In this document: positions 4,354 to 6,736 of the stretch, one piece after another | Layout of the letters: each line of letters starts with the position of its first letter | Numbering within the stretch: position 1 is the first letter of the stretch | Assembly (NCBI GenBank): GCA_045132775.1 | Contig: JBGUSX010000127.1 | Coordinates: forward strand, 1-6,736 | Reading direction: 5' to 3' | From: SVTX01 sp045132775 | GTDB lineage: Bacteria > Bacillota > Clostridia > Oscillospirales > CAG-272 | DNA: 6,736 bases | The notes under the pieces: model-generated | Told to the model about the DNA's origin: nothing | Databases searched by the model: none | What the model saw: only the letters and a program-made list of their open reading frames with translations | Position numbers and translations under genes: made by a program

Positions 4354-6408
4354 CACGTCCCACGCACCCCAGATAACAGTGCGGAGATTTCCGACCTTCG
4401 CCGCGTCACCGATCACGTGAACGTGACCCGACTTTTTGGCAATAGGCGCAGGATTGTAACCGACAGACAAAATAACACTGTCAGTCTTTATCTCACTCGT
4501 CTTGCCATCCTTGTCCGCAACCACAACGACACCGTCGCCGATCTCGCGTACTCCCGTCTCGAGAAGCACGGGAACAGAGTTGGTCTTGAAGAAATCGCGC
4601 AAATAACTGGTGTTTGCAAGGCAGATACCGGGAGTGGTCACAAGATCGTCCTGCATCTCAACGACGGTAGGCTTCTTGCCCTGAAGGTAGAGCTCGTAAG
4701 CGATCTCACAGCCCGTAAGACCGCCGCCGATAACGGTAACGTTCTCACCGACCTCGGCATTGCCAAGCAGGAAGTCGATAGCCTCGATAGCCTTCTCCGC
4801 ACCCTTGATCGGGATCTTCTTTGCAATAGCACCCGTCGCGATAATTACCTCGTCAGCACCGAGAGACTTGATATCCTTCACCTCGGTATTCATCTTGACC
4901 TCAATGGGATATTTTTGTACCTCGCGGATGTACCACGCGATAAGAGCCCTGTCCTTTTCCTTGAAGGAGGGAGCTGCCGCCGCTATAAATACACCGCCAA
5001 GCTTGTCTGTCTTTTCGTAAAGAGTGACCTTGTGTCCGCGCTTCGCACAAACGATAGCCGCCTCCATGCCGCCGATACCGCCGCCGATGACGGCAACCTT
5101 CTTCGACTTCTTGGCAGGCTCAAGGTGATATTTTTTGGACTGCATAGTCTCGGGATTGAGAGCGCAACGCGCAAGTCCCATAGTGTCGGTGAGGTCCTGC
5201 GTGTTAGCGTGACCCTTGCTTGAAGAGAAGTTGAAGCAACCCGCGTGACAGCAGATGCAGGGCTTGATGTCCTCAAGCCTGTCCTCAATAAGCTTGGTTA
5301 TCCATTCGGGGTCAACAAGGAACTGACGCGCAACGCCGACCGCGTCGATCTTGCCGTCAGCAACCGCTTGAGCGCCTACCTCGGCATCCATTCTTCCCGC
5401 GCAAACGACGGGAATATCAACGAATTTCTTTATGTGAGCAACGTCTTCAAGGTTGCAGTTCTCGGGCATGTACATCGGCGGATGCGCCCAATACCAGGAG
5501 TCGTAGGTACCGTTGTCCGCGTTGAGCATGTCGTAGCCTGCATCCTGCAAGTATTTCGCCGCCCTCTCGGACTCTTCCATATTACGTCCGACCTCAACGT
5601 AGTCCTCACCCGGCATCGCGCCGTAGCAAAAGCCCTTCATCTTGGACTCAACCGAGTAACGCAGAGAAACGGGATAATCCTCACCGCAAGCCTCCTTGAT
5701 AGCCTTAACGACCTCAGCAGCAAAGCGGTAACGGTTCTCAAAGCTTCCGCCCCACTCGTCCTCTCTCTTGTTGAAGAATTCAATGGCAAACTGGTCAAGA
5801 AGATAACCCTCGTGAACCGCGTGGACCTCAACACCGTCAACGCCTGCATCGCGGCAGAGCTTCGCAGTCTTGGCAAAAGCCTCGATGATCTCGTGGATCT
5901 GCTCAACCGTCATCTCGGGGCACTCGATATCGTGCGCCCAGCGCGAGGGCTGAGGCGAGGGGGAAGCAAGCTCGTGGCTCGTGTCGATGATAGGCTTAAC
6001 GATAGCACGGGTAAATTTGTTCTTGTGAAGAGGAGCAACAAGCTCGGTGATCGCCCAGGAGCGACCCATTCCGGCAGTGAGCTGAATAAAGAGCTTCGCA
6101 CCGGTCTTATGTATCTCGTCCATAAAGACCTTGAGCTCCTCAAACATCTTCGGATTCTGCCAGAGCCACTTGCCCCAGAAGGTGTCGCGCAGAGGCGCGA
6201 TTCCGGGAATGATGAGACCTACGTTGTTTCGGGCGCGCTCGAGGAAAAGCTTTGCCGCCTCACGATCGAAATGACAGCCCGTGAGCTCAAACCAACCGAA
6301 AAGCGACGTGCCGCCCATAGGACACATAACGATGCGGTTCTTGATCTCAACGTTACCGATCTTCCACGGAGTAAACAAGGCTTCGTACTTTTTGTCCATG
6401 TTTTCCAT
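4339..6408 (-). CDS. Old yellow enzyme family NAD(P)H:flavin oxidoreductase with Fe-S cluster (2,4-dienoyl-CoA/2-enoate reductase type)
   Basis: This 689-aa protein has the three-part plan of 2,4-dienoyl-CoA reductase, 2-enoate reductase and the BaiCD/BaiH enzymes, which reduce activated C=C bonds with electrons from NAD(P)H. Residues 8-375 form the FMN-binding TIM barrel (LFTPWKIGNVEIKNRIVMCP; HAVHEGYLLDQF at 196-207; NKREDEWGGSFENRYRF; VVCAGRM; GVARQFLVDPEW). A 4Fe-4S site follows, with Cys384, Cys387, Cys391 and Cys415. The FAD/NAD(P) domains begin at about 436, with GGGIGG (442-447), GGGLTG (561-566) and VIGDAA near the end. The last cluster cysteine is 23 residues after the third, roughly double the spacing in E. 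coli FadH as I recall it. The ATG at 6408 has AAGGAG 8 nt upstream and a promoter about 30 nt further. It is first in the operon with AcnX, suggesting it reduces an unsaturated dehydration product; the true substrate is unknown. Its last codons form one arm of the array's fifth hairpin. Confidence 0.93.
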   Translation of the reverse strand: MENMDKKYEALFTPWKIGNVEIKNRIVMCPMGGTSLFGWFELTGCHFDREAAKLFLERARNNVGLIIPGIAPLRDTFWGKWLWQNPKMFEELKVFMDEIHKTGAKLFIQLTAGMGRSWAITELVAPLHKNKFTRAIVKPIIDTSHELASPSPQPSRWAHDIECPEMTVEQIHEIIEAFAKTAKLCRDAGVDGVEVHAVHEGYLLDQFAIEFFNKREDEWGGSFENRYRFAAEVVKAIKEACGEDYPVSLRYSVESKMKGFCYGAMPGEDYVEVGRNMEESERAAKYLQDAGYDMLNADNGTYDSWYWAHPPMYMPENCNLEDVAHIKKFVDIPVVCAGRMDAEVGAQAVADGKIDAVGVARQFLVDPEWITKLIEDRLEDIKPCICCHAGCFNFSSSKGHANTQDLTDTMGLARCALNPETMQSKKYHLEPAKKSKKVAVIGGGIGGMEAAIVCAKRGHKVTLYEKTDKLGGVFIAAAAPSFKEKDRALIAWYIREVQKYPIEVKMNTEVKDIKSLGADEVIIATGAIAKKIPIKGAEKAIEAIDFLLGNAEVGENVTVIGGGLTGCEIAYELYLQGKKPTVVEMQDDLVTTPGICLANTSYLRDFFKTNSVPVLLETGVREIGDGVVVVADKDGKTSEIKTDSVILSVGYNPAPIAKKSGHVHVIGDAAKVGNLRTVIWGAWDVAMKI

Positions 6409-6416
6409 AAAGAAAA

Positions 6417-6422
6417 CTCCTT
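6417..6422 (-). promoter_or_regulatory. Ribosome binding site of the flavoprotein reductase
   Basis: AAGGAG on the minus strand, 8 nt before the ATG at 6408. This strong site fixes the start. A second in-frame ATG three codons later is less well placed. Confidence 0.85.
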
Positions 6423-6441
6423 TCTTTTTACATACATACTA

Positions 6442-6470
6442 ATTTTACTACTTTTTTACCGATAAGTCAA
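6442..6470 (-). promoter_or_regulatory. Sigma-A promoter of the reductase-AcnX operon
   Basis: Read on the minus strand: -35 TTGACT (6470-6465), 17-bp spacer, -10 TAAAAT (6447-6442), each one base off consensus. The expected start near 6435 gives a leader of about 27 nt. No operator palindrome or leader structure is evident, so regulation is not visible in the sequence. Confidence 0.87.
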
Positions 6471-6501
6471 GTAATCAACGCCTATTTGTGCACCTGAACA
6501 G

Positions 6502-6736
6502 TAAATTTTGATTTGTCGGTCTGTTAAGCCTTCCCCAGCGGGGAACAACTCGGGCGAGCCCTCGTAGCACCTTTTGCAAGCAAAACGCGCTTTACGGGGG
6601 ACCGCGCTAGCGGTGGATGAGGAGGTCGCTTTTCCAAGGGTTTCACGTCCTTTGATTACCTTGTTTCGTTGCAAAGGAATCCTTGTGCCACAATACAAAA
6701 TCCACGGTACGACAGTGACGCACAACTTAATGGCGA
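6502..6736 (+). mobile_element. MITE-like element, copy C (partial, cut by window end, with internal 50-nt insertion)
   Basis: This copy has the same orientation as A and is inverted relative to B. Its outer end (6502-6527; TAAATTTTGATTT, then CTGTTAA) matches the AcnX-side end of copy B at most positions. The arm 6528-6629 is interrupted by 50 extra bases at 6546-6595. The second arm hairpin is ACCGC-GCTA-GCGGT (6601-6614). The core from 6630 matches copy B in reverse complement and overlaps the sequence at the start of copy A (CAAAATCCACGGTACGACAG). It is non-coding and lies upstream of the operon promoter, starting about 32 bp beyond the -35 box. With the promoter region it accounts for the whole gene-free stretch from 6409 to the window end. 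Confidence 0.82.
6546..6595 (+). repeat. 50-nt insertion inside the terminal arm of copy C
   Basis: Copies A and B read GAA directly followed by GGGGG at this point. Copy C has exactly 50 extra bases between them, with nothing missing on either side. The insert contains small inverted repeats, GGGC-GA-GCCC (6552-6561) and TTTTG-CAAG-CAAAA (6572-6585 region). It may be a nested hairpin insertion or a longer subtype of the arm. No other copy exists in the window to compare it with. Confidence 0.7.

Noticed and set aside
6409..6435. Riboswitch or leader control ahead of the reductase
   Set aside because: The predicted leader is only about 27 nt and consists of the Shine-Dalgarno region with no structured aptamer.
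5245..6465. Long + strand open frames opposite the reductase (406 codons) and opposite AcnX (315 codons at 3262-4209)
   Set aside because: They are antisense shadows of well-supported genes, show no recognisable domain, and are typical of GC-skewed codon use on the other strand.

Overview
The window holds four protein-coding genes, all on the minus strand, in two transcription units. The units are separated and bounded by copies of one non-coding, inverted-repeat (MITE-like) element. Shine-Dalgarno sites of the AAGGAG/GGGAGG type, near-consensus sigma-A promoters with 17-bp spacers, and the gene families point to an anaerobic member of the Firmicutes, probably a gut Clostridia lineage. This assignment is an inference; no rRNA or other marker is present.

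Layout from right to left, in the direction of transcription. Element copy C (about 6502 to the window end, incomplete) lies upstream of a clear promoter (-35 at 6465-6470, -10 at 6442-6447). That promoter drives a three-gene operon. The first gene is a 689-aa old-yellow-enzyme/2,4-dienoyl-CoA reductase-type flavoprotein with an Fe-S cluster (4339-6408). Next comes an unusual serial-hairpin array (4238-4353). The last two genes are the large (2938-4215) and small (2495-2938) subunits of a two-subunit aconitase X (AcnX) dehydratase, coupled by a TAATG overlap. A strong intrinsic terminator (2453-2478) ends the operon. Element copy B (about 2190-2440) follows, then a perfect-consensus promoter (TTGACA-17-TATAAT) driving a eukaryote-type glycogen branching enzyme (138-2120). 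The stop codon of that gene lies inside the end of element copy A (1-140, incomplete).

The AcnX dehydratase and the flavin/Fe-S reductase suggest a two-step conversion: dehydration of a hydroxy-acid-like substrate to an unsaturated product, then reduction of a C=C bond. The substrate cannot be read from the sequence. The branching enzyme is an independent, single-gene unit for glycogen or alpha-glucan storage.

The most unusual content is non-coding. (1) Between the reductase and AcnX lies a run of five hairpins with different stems, separated by exact copies of a 7-nt unit (ATTTCAC on the + strand). The last hairpin uses the final codons of the reductase gene as one arm. (2) The three MITE-like copies alternate in orientation, so each transcription unit is flanked by the same type of element end. 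Their terminal arms contain two small hairpins whose stems differ between copies by compensatory changes.
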